Positions 1 through 10,887 are shown, counted from the first letter of the stretch. The stretch is 64,000 bases of DNA from Erythrophleum ivorense (GCA_026724425.1 JAIUCV010000023.1:7445958-7509957); one strand, 5' to 3'. The notes: generated by a model from the letters alone, not told the origin. Made by a program: numbers and translations.

Positions 1-90
1 GACTTGAACTCTTAGGTTTTAATTTGCAAATCACGTCCTTCATTAGGTCCACTTTTATGCTCAGCAAGGTTTCTTGTTGCTATTGCATCA
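1..90 (-). repeat. Start of 3' LTR of the Gypsy element (rest outside window)
   Basis: Bases 1-90 align without gaps to 9131-9220 with 7 mismatches. On the minus strand the LTR starts TGATG directly after a polypurine tract, matching the 5' LTR start at 9220. The other ~770 bp should lie left of the window. Confidence 0.93.
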
Positions 91-108
91 TTCCCCCCCC
101 CCCCTCTT
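91..108 (-). other. Polypurine tract (plus-strand primer site) of the Gypsy element
   Basis: On the minus strand this is AAGA, twelve G, then AA, directly upstream of the LTR start TGATG. An uninterrupted purine run abutting the 3' LTR is the diagnostic position. The run of twelve C on the plus strand is also a place where sequencing length errors are likely. Confidence 0.85.
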
Positions 109-1387
109 GAAAAGGATTCATCCTCGAATCTACAACATCAAAGGAATAGAGATCAGCTACATTAAAAGTAGCACTAATATTTCCATAAAAACTAGGCAAG
201 TCAATTCTATAAGCATTATCATTAATTATTTCAAGAACTTGGAAAGGGCCATCTCCTCTAGGTTAGAGTTTTGACTTCCTTTGCTTTAGGAAATGTTCTT
301 TTCGCAAGTGAACCCATACCCAATCACCAGGTTCAAACACTACATGCCTTCTACCCTTGTTAACTTGGTTGGCAATTTGCTCATTCCTTCTTTCAATATT
401 GGCTTTCACCTTCTCATGCAAATCCTGCACAAACTTTGCCTTCCTAGTACTATCAAGGTTAGTAAACTCATGTGAAGGTAAAGAAAGCAAATATAATGGG
501 CTTAAAGGATTAAAGCCATAAACAATTTCAAAATGAGAGAATTTTGTAGCAGAATGAACAGCTTGATTATAAGCAAATTTGACATGGGGCAAACACTTCT
601 CCTAATTCTTAAGATTTTTTTAAATGATAGCTCTTAATAAAGTAGAGAGGGTTCTATTAACAACATCGGTCTGCCCGTCAGTTTGTGGATATGCTATAGT
701 AGAAAATAAAATTTTGGTGCCAAGTTTATTCCACAATGTTTTTCAGAAATAACTCAAGAATTTCACATCTCTATCACTAACAATAGTTTTTGGCATACCA
801 TGCAACCTAACAATCTCCTTGAAAAATAATTCTGCCACATACATAGCGTCATTAGTTTTAGAACAAGCAATAAAATGTGCCATTTTACTAAACCTATCCA
901 CAATAACAAATACACTATCTTTCCCAGTGGAAGATTTAGGCAAACCCAAAACAAAATCTATAAAAATATCAGTCCATGGGTGAGAGGGAACTGGTAAAGG
1001 AGAATACAAGCCATGTGATTGAATTCTAGACTTAGCATGCTTACAAGTAATACATCTAGAACAAATAGCAACCACATCTTTTCTCATGCCAGGCCAATAA
1101 AAATGCTCATTCAAAAGAGCCAAAGTCTTTTCCACACCAAAATGGCCCATCAATCCCCCACCAAGAGTTTCTTTAACAAGAAGCTCACGAATGGAACATA
1201 TAAGAACACATAACTTGTTCTTTTTGAAAAGGAATCCATTAAACCTGTAATAGTCATTAGCACCATACAATTCACAAGATTTCCAAATATCAGTGAAATC
1301 AGAATCAGACTCATACATGCCTTTTAACATCTCAAAACCTATCAATCTAGCATGCATGGAAGTAATCAAAGTGTAACGCCTGGACAA
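109..1387 (-). pseudogene. Gypsy integrase domain (with C-terminal tail), broken
   Basis: Integrase inserts the reverse-transcribed element into host DNA. The part at 743-1387 holds the His-Cys zinc-binding region (GHFGVEKT, then CSRCITC) followed by the catalytic core with the first two acidic residues in DIFIDFVLGLP and IVSDRD. The third catalytic residue should be Glu in the DGQT-E motif; the codon at 665-667 reads Asp. The part at 263-592 continues with a core tail and the conserved FEPGDWVWVHLRKE segment of Gypsy integrase C-termini. In-frame stops lie near 743, at about 600 and 627, and at 263. No chromodomain is seen. The frame matches that of RT and gag, so no net frameshift has accumulated. 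Confidence 0.9.
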
Positions 1388-1981
1388 TGCATCAGCTACA
1401 ATGTTTTCCTTTCCCTACTTATGCTTAATCATATAAGGGAAGGTTTCAATAAATTCAAGCTAACTTGCATGCCTTTTGTTCAATTTACCCTGGGACTTAA
1501 GAAACTTAAGACTCTCATGATCAGAATGGATAATAAATTCTTTAGGCTACAAATAATGTTGCCAAGTTTCTAAAGTTCGTTTCAAGGCATACAACTCTTT
1601 ATCATATGTGGAATAATTTAAAGTAGGACCACTCAATTTCTCACTGAAATATGCAATAGGTTTAGAATCCTGCATCAACACACCACATATGCCTATACCA
1701 GAAGCGTCACACTCAATTTCAAAAACCTTAGTAAAATCAGGCAACACAAGTACAAGGGCATTAGTTAGTTTTTCCTTCAGTATGTTAAAAGCACGCTCTT
1801 ATGCTTCAACCCACTTGAATATCACATTCTTTCTTACCAAACTATTCAAAGGGGTAGCAAGAGTAAAGAAGTCCTTCACGAATCGCCTATAGAAGCTCGC
1901 CAATCTATGGAAGCTTCTTACTTCACTCACATTCTTTAGAGTTGGCCACTCTCGAATTGCTTTGACCTTTTCCTCATCCAC
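1388..1981 (-). pseudogene. Gypsy RT connection and RNase H domain, broken
   Basis: RNase H removes RNA from RNA-DNA hybrids during replication of the element. The minus strand shows the RT thumb/connection (SEVRSFHRLASFYRRFV), then RNase H with FEIECDASGIGICGVL (first catalytic Asp), ELYALKRTLETWQHYL and an IHSDHESL segment. Stops break the frame at about 1982, 1799 and 1547, but all pieces are in one phase. The domain ends near 1390 in the ADALSRR motif that usually separates RNase H from integrase. Confidence 0.88.
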
Positions 1982-3031
1982 TTATATGCCATAAGTTCCT
2001 ACAACAAATCCAAGAAAAATCACATAATCCAAACAAAAAGAGCACTTCTCTAAATTGGCAAAGAGTTTATTCTCCCTAAGCACAACAAACACATCATACA
2101 AATGACTCACATGCTCTTCTAGACTCTTAGAGTAGATCAAAATATCATCAAAGTAAACCATAACAAATCTTCCAATGAAAGGTCTAAAGACATGGTTCAT
2201 TAAACTTATGAAAGTGCTAGGTGCGTTAGTCAAGCCAAACGACATAACTAACCATTCATATAACCCAAACTTAGTCTTAAAAGCAGTTTTCCATTCATCA
2301 CCTTCTTTCATCCAAATCTGATGGTAACCACTTCTAAGATCAACTTTAGAGAAAACACATGCACCATGCAACTCATCAAGCATATCATCTAACCTAGGGA
2401 TAGGATAGCGATATTTTACAACTATTTTGTTAATGGCACGACAATCTACACACATTCGCCACTTGCCATCCTTTTTGGGCACAAGAATCACCGGGGCAGC
2501 ACACGGACTTAGACTTTCATGAACAAAGCCTTTCTTCGTGAGCTCTTCCACTTGATGTTGTATTTCCTTAGTCTCGTCTGGATTTGCTTGATAAGCAGGT
2601 CTATTGGGAATAGATGCCCCTGGGATAAAGTCTATACGATGCTCAATGCCTCTTAGAGGGGGCAATCCATCAGGTATTTCCCCTGGGAACAAGTCACGGA
2701 ATTCTTGCAATAAAGATGTAACACTAGCAGGCAAAGAGTGATCAAGATCGTCGATAGTGAGATAAACATCTTTGTAAAGCAATAAGAAAGAATTTTCACA
2801 AATAAGAGCTCTCTTAATCTCACTTCTACCTGAAAATAAACTCACTTTCTTTTCCTCATGTTTTTCTCTAATTTTCTTTTCCTTTCTACTCAGCTCTCCT
2901 TTCTCTTGCTTCTTCTCATTCTCAACACTCATACTCACTTTACCTTTCTTTTCTTGCTCTCTCCTCTTACACTCTCTTTCAATTTTTAACTGATCCTCAT
3001 ATGCTTGAACAAGACGAAGAGGGTTCAACAC
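1982..3031 (-). pseudogene. Gypsy reverse transcriptase domain, longest intact piece of pol
   Basis: An open stretch of about 349 codons holds a nearly complete RT fingers-palm region. Visible motifs in order: an FPGEIPDGLPPLRGIEH entry segment, VPKKDGKWRMCVDCRAIN, FSKVDLRSGYHQI, FGLTNAPSTF and the catalytic VMVYFDDILIYS. The active-site YFDD is intact. The N-terminal ~90 codons are a Lys/Glu-rich linker after the protease. Stops bracket it on both sides (3104-3106 and just below 1982). Of all the coding remnants this is the best for phylogenetic placement. Confidence 0.95.
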
Positions 3032-3586
3032 AATGGTCTTACCATTAAAAACAAAGGAGTAATAATTTTTATATCCATCATGTTTTACCTTTCTGTCAAA
3101 CTGTCATGGCCTACCAAGTAATAAGTGACCAGCATACATGGGTGCTACATCACAAAAAATCTCATCATGATAATTACCAATAGAAAAAGAGATGATCACT
3201 TGTTTTGTTATCTTTACCTCCCCACTATCATTAAGCCATTGTAATTTATAAGGGGTAGGGTGCCTCAAAGTAGGCAAGTTCAGCTTTTCCACAAGTGAAG
3301 TACTAGCTACATTTGTGCAACTACCACCATCAATAATCAAACTACATACCTTCTTGTGGATGAAACAACGAGTATGGAAAATATGCTCACATTGCTCTAC
3401 CTCAAGATCTTCTTTAGGTTAAATGTTGAGAGCATGCCTAGCCACAAGGGCTTCACCATTTACAACTTTAGTTAACTCTAAATCTGAATCATCATTCAGG
3501 GGTGGCATCTCATCCTCCTCATACTCACTACTAGCACTAGTCACATCACCATTCTCAAGAATAATCATAGTTCGTTTGTTAGGACA
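3032..3586 (-). pseudogene. Gypsy aspartic protease region, broken
   Basis: A retropepsin-like segment at about 3104-3350 carries LIIDGGSCTNVAS, with the DGGS form of the catalytic triad motif seen in plant Gypsy elements, and ends GHLLLGRP. A stop at 3104-3106 follows where a Trp codon is expected. Upstream (3430-3586) is an acidic, low-complexity linker after the zinc knuckle, broken by a stop near 3421. Same reading frame as gag and RT. Confidence 0.85.
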
Positions 3587-4552
3587 TTATGAAGCAATGT
3601 GACCAAAACCATTACATTTAAAGCATCTAACCTTAGAGGAGGAAGCAGTAGGATTAGAAGACGAGAAAGATTTTGAATCAATTGTACCCTTAACCTGAAA
3701 GGGTTTTACCTTACTGTCCTCCTTAAACTTGAAATCAGTCTTTGGCTTGAAGGGGACTTTGGAATCCCTCCAAGAACTCGAGCTAGATGTCACTTTCAGC
3801 TTTTGTCGAACCCTTAGTTATTTTTCCACCTTGATAGCTCTATGCAAGAGTTCCTCCATATCCAGGTAATTGTATAAATCAACTTGGGCAGCTATATCAG
3901 GATTTAAGCCCTCAATGAATCAAGCCATGGTTGCTTCACGGTCTTCCTCCACATTTGCCTTAATCATGGCAATCTCCATTTCTTGATAGTAATCTTCCAC
4001 ACTCATAGAACCTTGTTTCAGCTTTTGGAGCCTTTTATGCAATTCCCTATAATAGTAATTAGGGACAAACTATTTACGCATGATAGTTTTCATCTCCTGC
4101 CAATCACGAATTAGACCCTCACCGGTACGTCTTTTGGTGAGTAAGAGTTGATCCCACCAGATGCTAGCATAGTCAGTAAACTCCATTACAGTAAGTTTTA
4201 CGTTCTTCACCTCAGTGTAAGAATGGCACTCAAACACATGCTCCACTCTTCTTTCCCAATCTAAGTACTGGTCCGGGTCACTTTCCCCAGGGAATGATGG
4301 AATCTTCATCTTGATATTTCCAATACCACCATCCTGATTGGATAATGATTGTCTACCTCTCTAAGTATGGGACTCCTCAAAGTCAGACTCAGCATCATCA
4401 TCAAGCTCCACTTGAGTTAGCCTTCTATGGGTTCTCCTATTGGAAGAAGACTCCACATCATCTAATTTGGTACTAAGTTTCTCAAGAGTACTTTGAACGG
4501 CTCTAACCCAGACTTTCATGTCAAAGTCATTGTGCTCAGATTCTCTAGACAT
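3587..4552 (-). pseudogene. Gypsy gag with CCHC zinc knuckle, broken
   Basis: Gag forms the particle and binds element RNA. An ATG at 4552 starts an acidic N-terminal part (4361-4552), then the retrotransposon-gag core at 4070-4309 (IPSFPGESDPDQYLDWERR, then YASIWWDQL). A Ser/Lys-rich tail and a zinc knuckle CFKCNGFGHIAS follow at 3587-3793. The last Cys of the CX2CX4HX4C knuckle lies one codon beyond an in-frame TAA. Further stops are at 4361-4363, 4070-4072 and several places between 3794 and 4069. All fragments are in one phase, which is also that of pol. The next 720 bases upstream plus 8213-8343 are untranslated leader. Confidence 0.9.
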
Positions 4553-5275
4553 CTTGAAATATTAGTTTGTATAAAAACAAGCAAAGAAAGATATGGGACC
4601 TCGCAACTCACTAGCTTACGTGTTTACACTCAAGAATAGTAATTCACTCGTGTTTACTCTTAAAATTTGGCTTTTATCAAGATGGTAGACTCTAGCCTTT
4701 TAACACTCAATAATTTGCTTCTTATAAGTGTTCTAAGCAAGTCATAAGCAAATCAAATGAAAAGATCAGACTAGTGGCAGTCAAACAACTAGAATCCTAA
4801 AATGTAAATTCCCAAAGAATCAAACAAAGGAGAAAAAGAGGTGTGTAACAAAAAGGGAAAGAGGAAAGAAAAACAAGAAGGAAAGGGAGGTTAGGATGGC
4901 TTGGAAGGAAGGAGAAGAAAAGGGAAAATCTAAAAATAAGAAACTTTAAAAATAGGAAACTACTTGGGAACAAAGTTAATAGGAGACTACTTGCAATTCA
5001 AGTTCAAAACAATTAGGAAAGAAAATCCTTACTTGAATGCAAATAGGAAAGTAGATAACTTGGTGGCTACTCAATGCAATCAAATTAGGAAACTAACTCC
5101 AATTAGGAAACTAACTCTAAGCTTTTTGAGATTTGCACAACTTGCAATTTCTTCTTTTTTTTTCATTTTTTCACTCTTTTTTGAAATTTTTCTTTTCGAT
5201 TTTTTTTTTTGAATTTTTTTTTTAGAGTATCACACTCTCCTTTTTTTTTTTTTGAATGAGGATAGAGGCACACAA
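4553..5275 (-). other. Gypsy untranslated leader, proximal part
   Basis: Lies between the gag ATG and the nested LTR insertion; its distal continuation is 8213-8343. No conserved coding signal seen. Contains long A/T homopolymer runs (5155-5255). Confidence 0.6.
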
Positions 5276-8212
5276 TGTAACAACCCAGAAAAAAGAAAAT
5301 AGAAAAGAAATGAGGAAAGGAAAGGGAAAGAGAAGCTGGAAAATTTTTGAAGAGCTGAGAATTTTCTAAGTCTTCTCGCTATAGCGATATATGGAATCGC
5401 CATAGCGAGAATGCCTCTTCGCCGTAGCGAATATGTTCCTAGCTATAGCGAGTGCGGCATTCCATATAGAAACCAGTGAGTTGCTCGCCGTAGCGAAATT
5501 ATTCCTAGCCATAGCGAGTGCGGCATTCCATATAGAGACCAGAGAGTTGCTCGCCATAGCGACGCTATAGCGAAGGCAGAGGTCTGGAACGAACACGATC
5601 TCGCCGTAGCGACGCCATAGCGAAGGTAGAAGTCTGGAATAGACACGAGCTTGCTGTAGTGAGGGCACTAACTCGCTATAGCGAGAGCGGTCCAAAAAAG
5701 CAAGAAAAAGAGAATTTGACTTTTTAAAAGCTTCCAAATCTCTTCTTTCTTCTTCTAACCGACTCAAACTCGTCTTAGGAGAGAGAAAAGGGCGGAGGAG
5801 AGAGAGAGAAGCTGAAGAGAAGAGGAAAGCACAAGAAAGGTAAGGATTCTCATGGTTTCCTCTTAGTAGGTTGTCCTTCTCCCCTTTTCCCTCTTTCGTA
5901 CTATTTAAATGGTAGAACTGGTTAGGTCTTGAGTCTGGTTCAGAGGAGAGAGAGTGGGAAACCATTCTTGAGGGAGAGTAGAAGTAGATAGTCTTCTCTT
6001 TCTTACTTTTCCCCACTTTTAAGAGCTTATGAGTTGAGAAAGAGAGGGGATAGCTAATGGACCCTAGTGAGAGGAAAAGACCTAGAGTGAGAAGCTCAGT
6101 AAAGCTGATTAGAAGTGATCCCTAGCTTAAGAATTGAGTATAAGGTATTAATTCCATGCTTTTGTGTGGTTAGGCTCAAGAGGAACTCTCCCATCTAGAA
6201 GTTGTTGTGAAACCAACAAGGGAGGAGACAATTGACAAAGCAAGTAGTAAATAGCCAACATAGGTAGTTCTCTCCACTTTCTCTCATGCATAATTGTGTG
6301 TTTACATTGTCTTGCTTGTGTGTATGAATGATATGAGCTATGAGAAGTGTGTTAGCATGATTATGTGTTATGATTGAGATGATGTTTTAAATGATTGCTT
6401 GGTTTGCTTGAGGAAATGGAAAAGCCAATAACCCTATAGCCAAGGTGAGGATGAGCCGAAGCCCTAAGTTGGTGGAGCCATGTCTCCCAAAAGTGAGGTT
6501 GACTCCCAAAGAGTAAGGGTGAGTCTAAGTACCTCTAAAGTATGGGAAAGTGAATCCAAAAGCCATAAGGGAAGGGGTGAGGCCGATCCAAGTACTCAGC
6601 GAGCTCATGAATGTTATCCATGGCCCTTTCACATGTTTTAATTGTTTTTCATTATGTTTTATATGCTAACATGCCATACATGCATAATGAGACTTGTTGC
6701 ATGCAATATATGTATATTTGAATGAGAGTTGAACTACTGAGATTCCATGAATCTCACCCTCCCTCTCCACCATCCAACCATGTCAGGTGGCCCAAGTGAG
6801 ATTAGGGATGGGAGCAACCACCAACAAGCATGAAGCTAGGGATAGAGATGAAGAAAAGTGTAACGTTTTGTAATACATTGTACATGAGATGTAAGATGTA
6901 AATGTTGTATATGATGTAGCAATGATAAATATTGTAAGACAATGTATGTATTAACGATGAATGTATGAGAATGAGGTTTATGATGAATGAAAGAGCATGG
7001 TTGAATGAGAAAGAATCCATAATAGCCTAGAATATATGGGTGCATAAGTGGGCATGGGATAGTGAGTTTCCCCAATCTAAGTTATTAGACACTTGAGGCA
7101 TGATTGATAGCTCCTAAAGATGCTTTCTCATGTGCTCAAGGAGTCATAGAAGTAGAAAACTTAAGATTGGACCCCATTAGCCACACTTTTGGCCAAGAAA
7201 GGGCCTTTTGCACATGATGTCATAGAATAACCATATGACCTCTTCTAGCTATGAGATTTGACATGTAGCTAGATTATGTTTAGAGCTTTCTGGGAAGCTA
7301 TAGTTCATGTCATTTAGAGGTCTATAGCATTTTCTATGATTTATCAAAGTTGACATCAGAAATTCGGATTTCAGAAAATCACTGTTCATTTGGTCAGTTT
7401 AGAAATCATGTCATACGAGGGGCAAACGTAGTCCAATGGCTACGAAATTTTATACACAGAAACTAGATGGTCACAGTGACTTGTAGGAACTGGAAGAACC
7501 TCATTTAGAGGTCCAGAGAGGAAGTTATGCAATTTCGAAGTTCCTGCCCAGAATCAGACACCCAACCAGACCCGAGGTACTGTTTCATCGGTTTCCGGGA
7601 AATTGGCTAGGTGAACTGATCTGGAGATATTTTTTTCCTCTAGCTAACATCCACATCTTTCCATAGAGATAGAGTTTATGAGCATTGTATTTTTATGGAA
7701 TTAGTTAGACATTTTCAAAGTCCATATCAGTAAACTATGACAGTAAAGAAGCCCCCTCTGACCAGTGAACTATTTCAATGTCAAACGTAGAATGAGTGAG
7801 AGATTGAGACTTCTAAGTATTTTTAGCATGAAATAGACGTCTCAAGCTTTCTAGAATGACCCAGATCAGGCAGATACGATTTTTCTACATTTAGCTATGG
7901 ATTTCCAAAGTTAGCCCAGAAATGAAGCAAAATCTGCCCATAGTGAAAATGCATGTCTCCAATCCCCTTTTTGCTTTCCATGAGTTCTAAGCATATAGTG
8001 GGGATTGAAATAAGTCTCAATAGAGGAATTGAGCATGAGGAATCAGAGAGAGAGCTCAATCGGCCCATCTTACTTTTAAGTGGAGCTCTACCCACACATA
8101 GTGCCATAGAGAGAGTAAACATAAGGTAGAGAAAGTGTCTCCCTTATGAGTTCCGCATTGCCATATGGGCTAGAGGGCACGTTGGGTATGAGTTAGAGGT
8201 TAAGGTGTCACA
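5276..8212 (+). mobile_element. Solo LTR, 2937 bp, nested in the Gypsy leader
   Basis: Starts TGTAACAACCC and ends GGTGTCACA. It is flanked by the perfect 5 bp duplication CACAA (5271-5275 and 8213-8217), the signature of integrase-mediated insertion. There is no internal polyprotein or second LTR, so it is most simply a solo LTR left by LTR-LTR recombination. Its length and TGTAAC...ACA ends resemble long LTRs of Tekay/Del chromoviruses (inference). Distinct parts are a palindrome array (5376-5684), a small hairpin GAGATTCCATGAATCTC (6739-6755) and a downstream half related to 9221-10571. Confidence 0.88.
5376..5684. repeat. Array of about 11 quasi-palindromes TCGCYRTAGCGA inside the solo LTR
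   Basis: Perfect or near copies of the 12-mer occur at 5376-5387, 5397-5408, 5419-5430, 5440-5451, 5485-5496, 5506-5517, 5551-5562, 5601-5612 and 5673-5684, with partial copies between. TCGCTATAGCGA is a perfect palindrome. Part of the array also has a 66 bp period (5419 against 5485). It is far richer in CpG than its surroundings. Confidence 0.85.
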
Positions 8213-8343
8213 CACAACAATGGAAGAAAGAAGAAGATGGAAGACAAAGGTGAAGATGAAAAGGTAACACAAATAGAAGGAAAGAAAATATGAAAAACAA
8301 CGGTAGGAAAACACAAAGATATACCTTGTACTAGTGAACCAAC
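8213..8343 (-). other. Gypsy untranslated leader, distal part
   Basis: Short stretch between the primer-binding site and the nested solo LTR; begins with the CACAA target duplicate. No open frame of interest. Confidence 0.6.
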
Positions 8344-8355
8344 GCTCTGATACCA
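8344..8355 (-). other. Primer-binding site for initiator tRNA-Met
   Basis: Minus strand reads TGGTATCAGAGC, the 12-base complement of the plant initiator tRNA-Met 3' end, two bases inside the LTR end (CATCA). It fixes the 5' LTR boundary at 8358 and the orientation. Confidence 0.95.
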
Positions 8356-8357
8356 AC

Positions 8358-9220
8358 TGATGTAAGACCCTTTAGGAACCTTGTCCTAAGAACCTTCAAC
8401 AAGATGACACTTTGCCCGAGACCAGCTAGAAAACAAGAATGTTGGTCAAAGGAAAGACTCTAAGAAAACTTGTCTCTTAGAACCCTAGCCTCAAAATGCC
8501 ACAAAGGAAGACCAATCCTTTGATAAGTCACGTGAACTCTCAGAGAATACAAAGAAGCAAAAGCCTCACAAAGTATTGAATAATACTCAAATTCATTCAT
8601 GATCCAAAATAGAGTATAATAGGAAGTCTTTTATAGGCAAAAATTTTTAAAAGTCTAAAATCCTAATAAAAGTACAACTCTAAAATCTGATTAAAAATAT
8701 TTTTAAATAGTGCCTAAAATCAAGGAACAAGATTAGGATACTAATTTTAACTTAATCTCTAAGATAAGCTCTTTGACTAAATTATAAAAATAATAAAAAA
8801 ATAAATGACAAAATTCTTAAGAAATCCTAGTCAAAACTAATTAACTTCTTTAAATAGTCACAATGCTCATGCTTCATTAAAAATCACGTGGTTGACACAT
8901 GATTTTTAATCTCTTGCAATTGGACTCCAATTGGGTCTTGGCACTCCTCTTATAGAATGGTTAGCACGATCACACCTTTTACATCTTCTTGGGCCCGTTC
9001 TTGATTCAACTAAATGGGCTCTAAGTTATGAAGCTTATGAATCAAACAATTGAAGGCTTCTTTCATTGCTTTGGCCCTAGCTCTTGTTATTGGGCCTTCT
9101 ATGCCTTGCAATGGATCTTTAGGCATATTTGACTTGAACTCTTGAGTTTTAATTTGCAAATCACATCCTTCATCAGGTCCACTTTTATGCTCAGTAAGGT
9201 CTCTTGGTGCTATTGCATCA
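8358..9220 (-). repeat. 5' LTR of the Gypsy element, 863 bp
   Basis: Bounded by TGATG at 9220 (minus strand) and CATCA at 8358, a 5 bp terminal inverted repeat. The first 90 bases match the 3' LTR at 1-90. It carries a TATAAAAG box at 8628-8635, which would start transcription toward gag. The target duplicate would be 9221-9225 (TGTTG); its partner is outside the window. Confidence 0.93.
8628..8635 (-). promoter_or_regulatory. TATA box in the Gypsy 5' LTR
   Basis: Minus strand TATAAAAG, about 585 bases into the LTR and about 270 bases upstream of its end, a usual U3/R position. Inferred function only. Confidence 0.6.
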
Positions 9221-10571
9221 TGTTGGGATTTTTTTTAGTCTCATTCCCTCCTCTCCAATAATCTAATATGCTAGCTGGACTAAGTGGCTATAGTAATGGG
9301 AGCCAACAACATTAAAGAAGAGTGATTGACATCCATATGTCTAGCTTTTACCCTTTTTGAACCATAATGATGTTCAATGATGTATATGATTATTGTAAAT
9401 GGCACATAACCCTTGAAACACATGTAATTATGATATTATGTAACGTATAAATGTATGGATATGATGTATGAACTTTAGAAGTGAATTTGGATATGTAATG
9501 CCAAGTTATGCAATTTGAAAGTTTGATGCAAATGTATATAAGTGTGAATAAAAAGACCAAAATGAGATATATGAGGTTTGGGACCATTTGGGCAACTCAC
9601 ACAAGTCCTAAATGTGCTTTTAAACTGGCCCAAAAGATGCCAAGACTAAGGGAAATCCATTTAGCCACTTTGGTACCCTATATGGAGCCAAAAAATTGAC
9701 CATAATAGAACCCTATGTCACTTTTTGGCCAAATGAGCTCTTCTTGATCTGATATTTAGCAAAAATTTAAATCCTATTGAGACCTTTTTGGGAAGCTAAA
9801 GATTATAATTTTCAGAAGTCTAAAGAATATTTGATTATTTTTCAAAGTTGGTAATTTTTTCTGGTTTTAGTTTGCTGCACTATTTATTTGGTCCTAAAAT
9901 GTATTCTATCACATAGGGCTCAAATGATGTCCAATTATCATGAAATTTTATACAAAGAAACTAGACATTCACAGTGACTCGTGCCAACTAGAAGCACCTC
10001 ATTTGGAGGTTTAGAGAGGGAGATATGAATTTTTGAACATTCTGTCTAGAATCAGGACCCTTACTCGACCTGAGTTACTGTTCCATTGAATTTTGAGGTT
10101 TGAGTTGCCTGGGCTGGTCTGGAAATATTTTTTCCCTCTATCTAACATTCACAGATTTCCAAATTGGTATCATTTTTATCGATTGGATTTTTGTGGAATT
10201 AATTAGACATTTTCAAAATTTGCTACAGAATCTGTGACAGCATCAAGAGGTAGTTTGAACTCTGTGCCTTTTTGGATGTCAAACGCCCTCTATGATGGAT
10301 GTTATGGTATGAGCATATTTTTATTATGAAGTAGACATCTGTAGCTTTCCACAATGACCAAGAGCATATGATTTTTATTTTTCTAGAATTAGTTATGATT
10401 TTTCAAAGTTTGGTCAGAAAGATAGCCAAATCTGGCCGAAATTAGACCTCCTTAATCTATGCTTCATTCAGTTTCTATGAGTTGTGAGCATGATTTTATG
10501 ATGGAAATGAGTTTTATTGATGTAATTAAATATGAAAATGTATAGTATGAGTTCATACGGTCCACGTGACA
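9221..10571 (+). mobile_element. 3' portion of an older LTR, related to the 5276-8212 LTR
   Basis: Aligns in order, with many substitutions, to about 6751-8212. Shared blocks include a CCCTCC...ATGGGAGC stretch near the start, GAAATTTTATACA and AGAAACTAGA around 9940-9970, ATTAGACATTTTCAAA near 10200 and GATGTCAAACG near 10275. Ends GTGACA at 10571, like GTCACA of the relatives. Its left boundary coincides with the Gypsy 5' LTR edge at 9220, so the missing left half probably lies beyond the Gypsy element, outside the window. Confidence 0.75.
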
Positions 10572-10887
10572 CCGAATAAAATTTTTAAACATGACGCAAT
10601 GCGAAAATAGTCATTATTTTATTCCCTTTTTTCTCTACCTTTTCATGGAATTGATGATGTAAAATCCATGAATGTCATGAAATGAGCTAGACTTTATAAT
10701 GTTACAAAAGACTCGTCTTTATTGGTAATTGTTAAATAACAACTGCCATCAAAGATTGACTTTTGTTGGCGATTTAGAACTGTCAACAAATGGTTATGCC
10801 TTTTATTGACATTTGCATTGCCGGCAGTTATAAACCACCAATAAAATGAAAAAATAATTGCTAACAAAGCATTTTTCTAACGTAGTG
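10572..10887 (-). mobile_element. CACTA (En/Spm) terminal fragment
   Basis: Minus strand begins CACTACGTTAGAAAAATGC at 10887, a CACTA-type terminus. Subterminal short repeats follow, including AACTGCCGGCAA and related GCCAAC/GCCAAT motifs. The left part adjoins the older LTR end at 10571, suggesting that LTR inserted into this element. No second terminus is visible in the window. Confidence 0.55.

Larger units (their letters stand above)
1..9220 (-). mobile_element. Ty3/Gypsy LTR retrotransposon, chromovirus-like, degenerate, cut by window edge
   Basis: Read on the minus strand the order is 5' LTR (8358-9220), tRNA-iMet primer site, gag, zinc knuckle, protease, RT, RNase H, integrase, polypurine tract, start of the 3' LTR (90 down to 1). 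That order with integrase last is Ty3/Gypsy. LTR ends are TGATG...CATCA. The 90 visible bases of 3' LTR differ from the 5' LTR at 7 positions, 6 of them transitions. Without the nested LTR at 5276-8212 the internal part is about 5.3 kb, a normal size. No chromodomain is apparent after the integrase, and the reading frame runs to the polypurine tract at the LTR edge. Both points suggest the CRM (centromeric-type) clade, but this is inference from recall of the family. Many stop codons make it non-autonomous. Confidence 0.93.

Noticed and set aside
93..104. Run of twelve C (also runs near 25866 and 34267) as regulatory G-quadruplex sites
   Set aside because: At 93-104 it is the polypurine tract; the others are single homopolymers without the four-tract pattern, and their lengths may be sequencing-dependent.
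5366..6016. Minus-strand 216-codon open frame with repeated SIWNAAL-type segments
   Set aside because: It runs antisense through the palindrome array of a solo LTR; the repeated residues come from the 66 bp DNA repeat, and no protein family is recognised.
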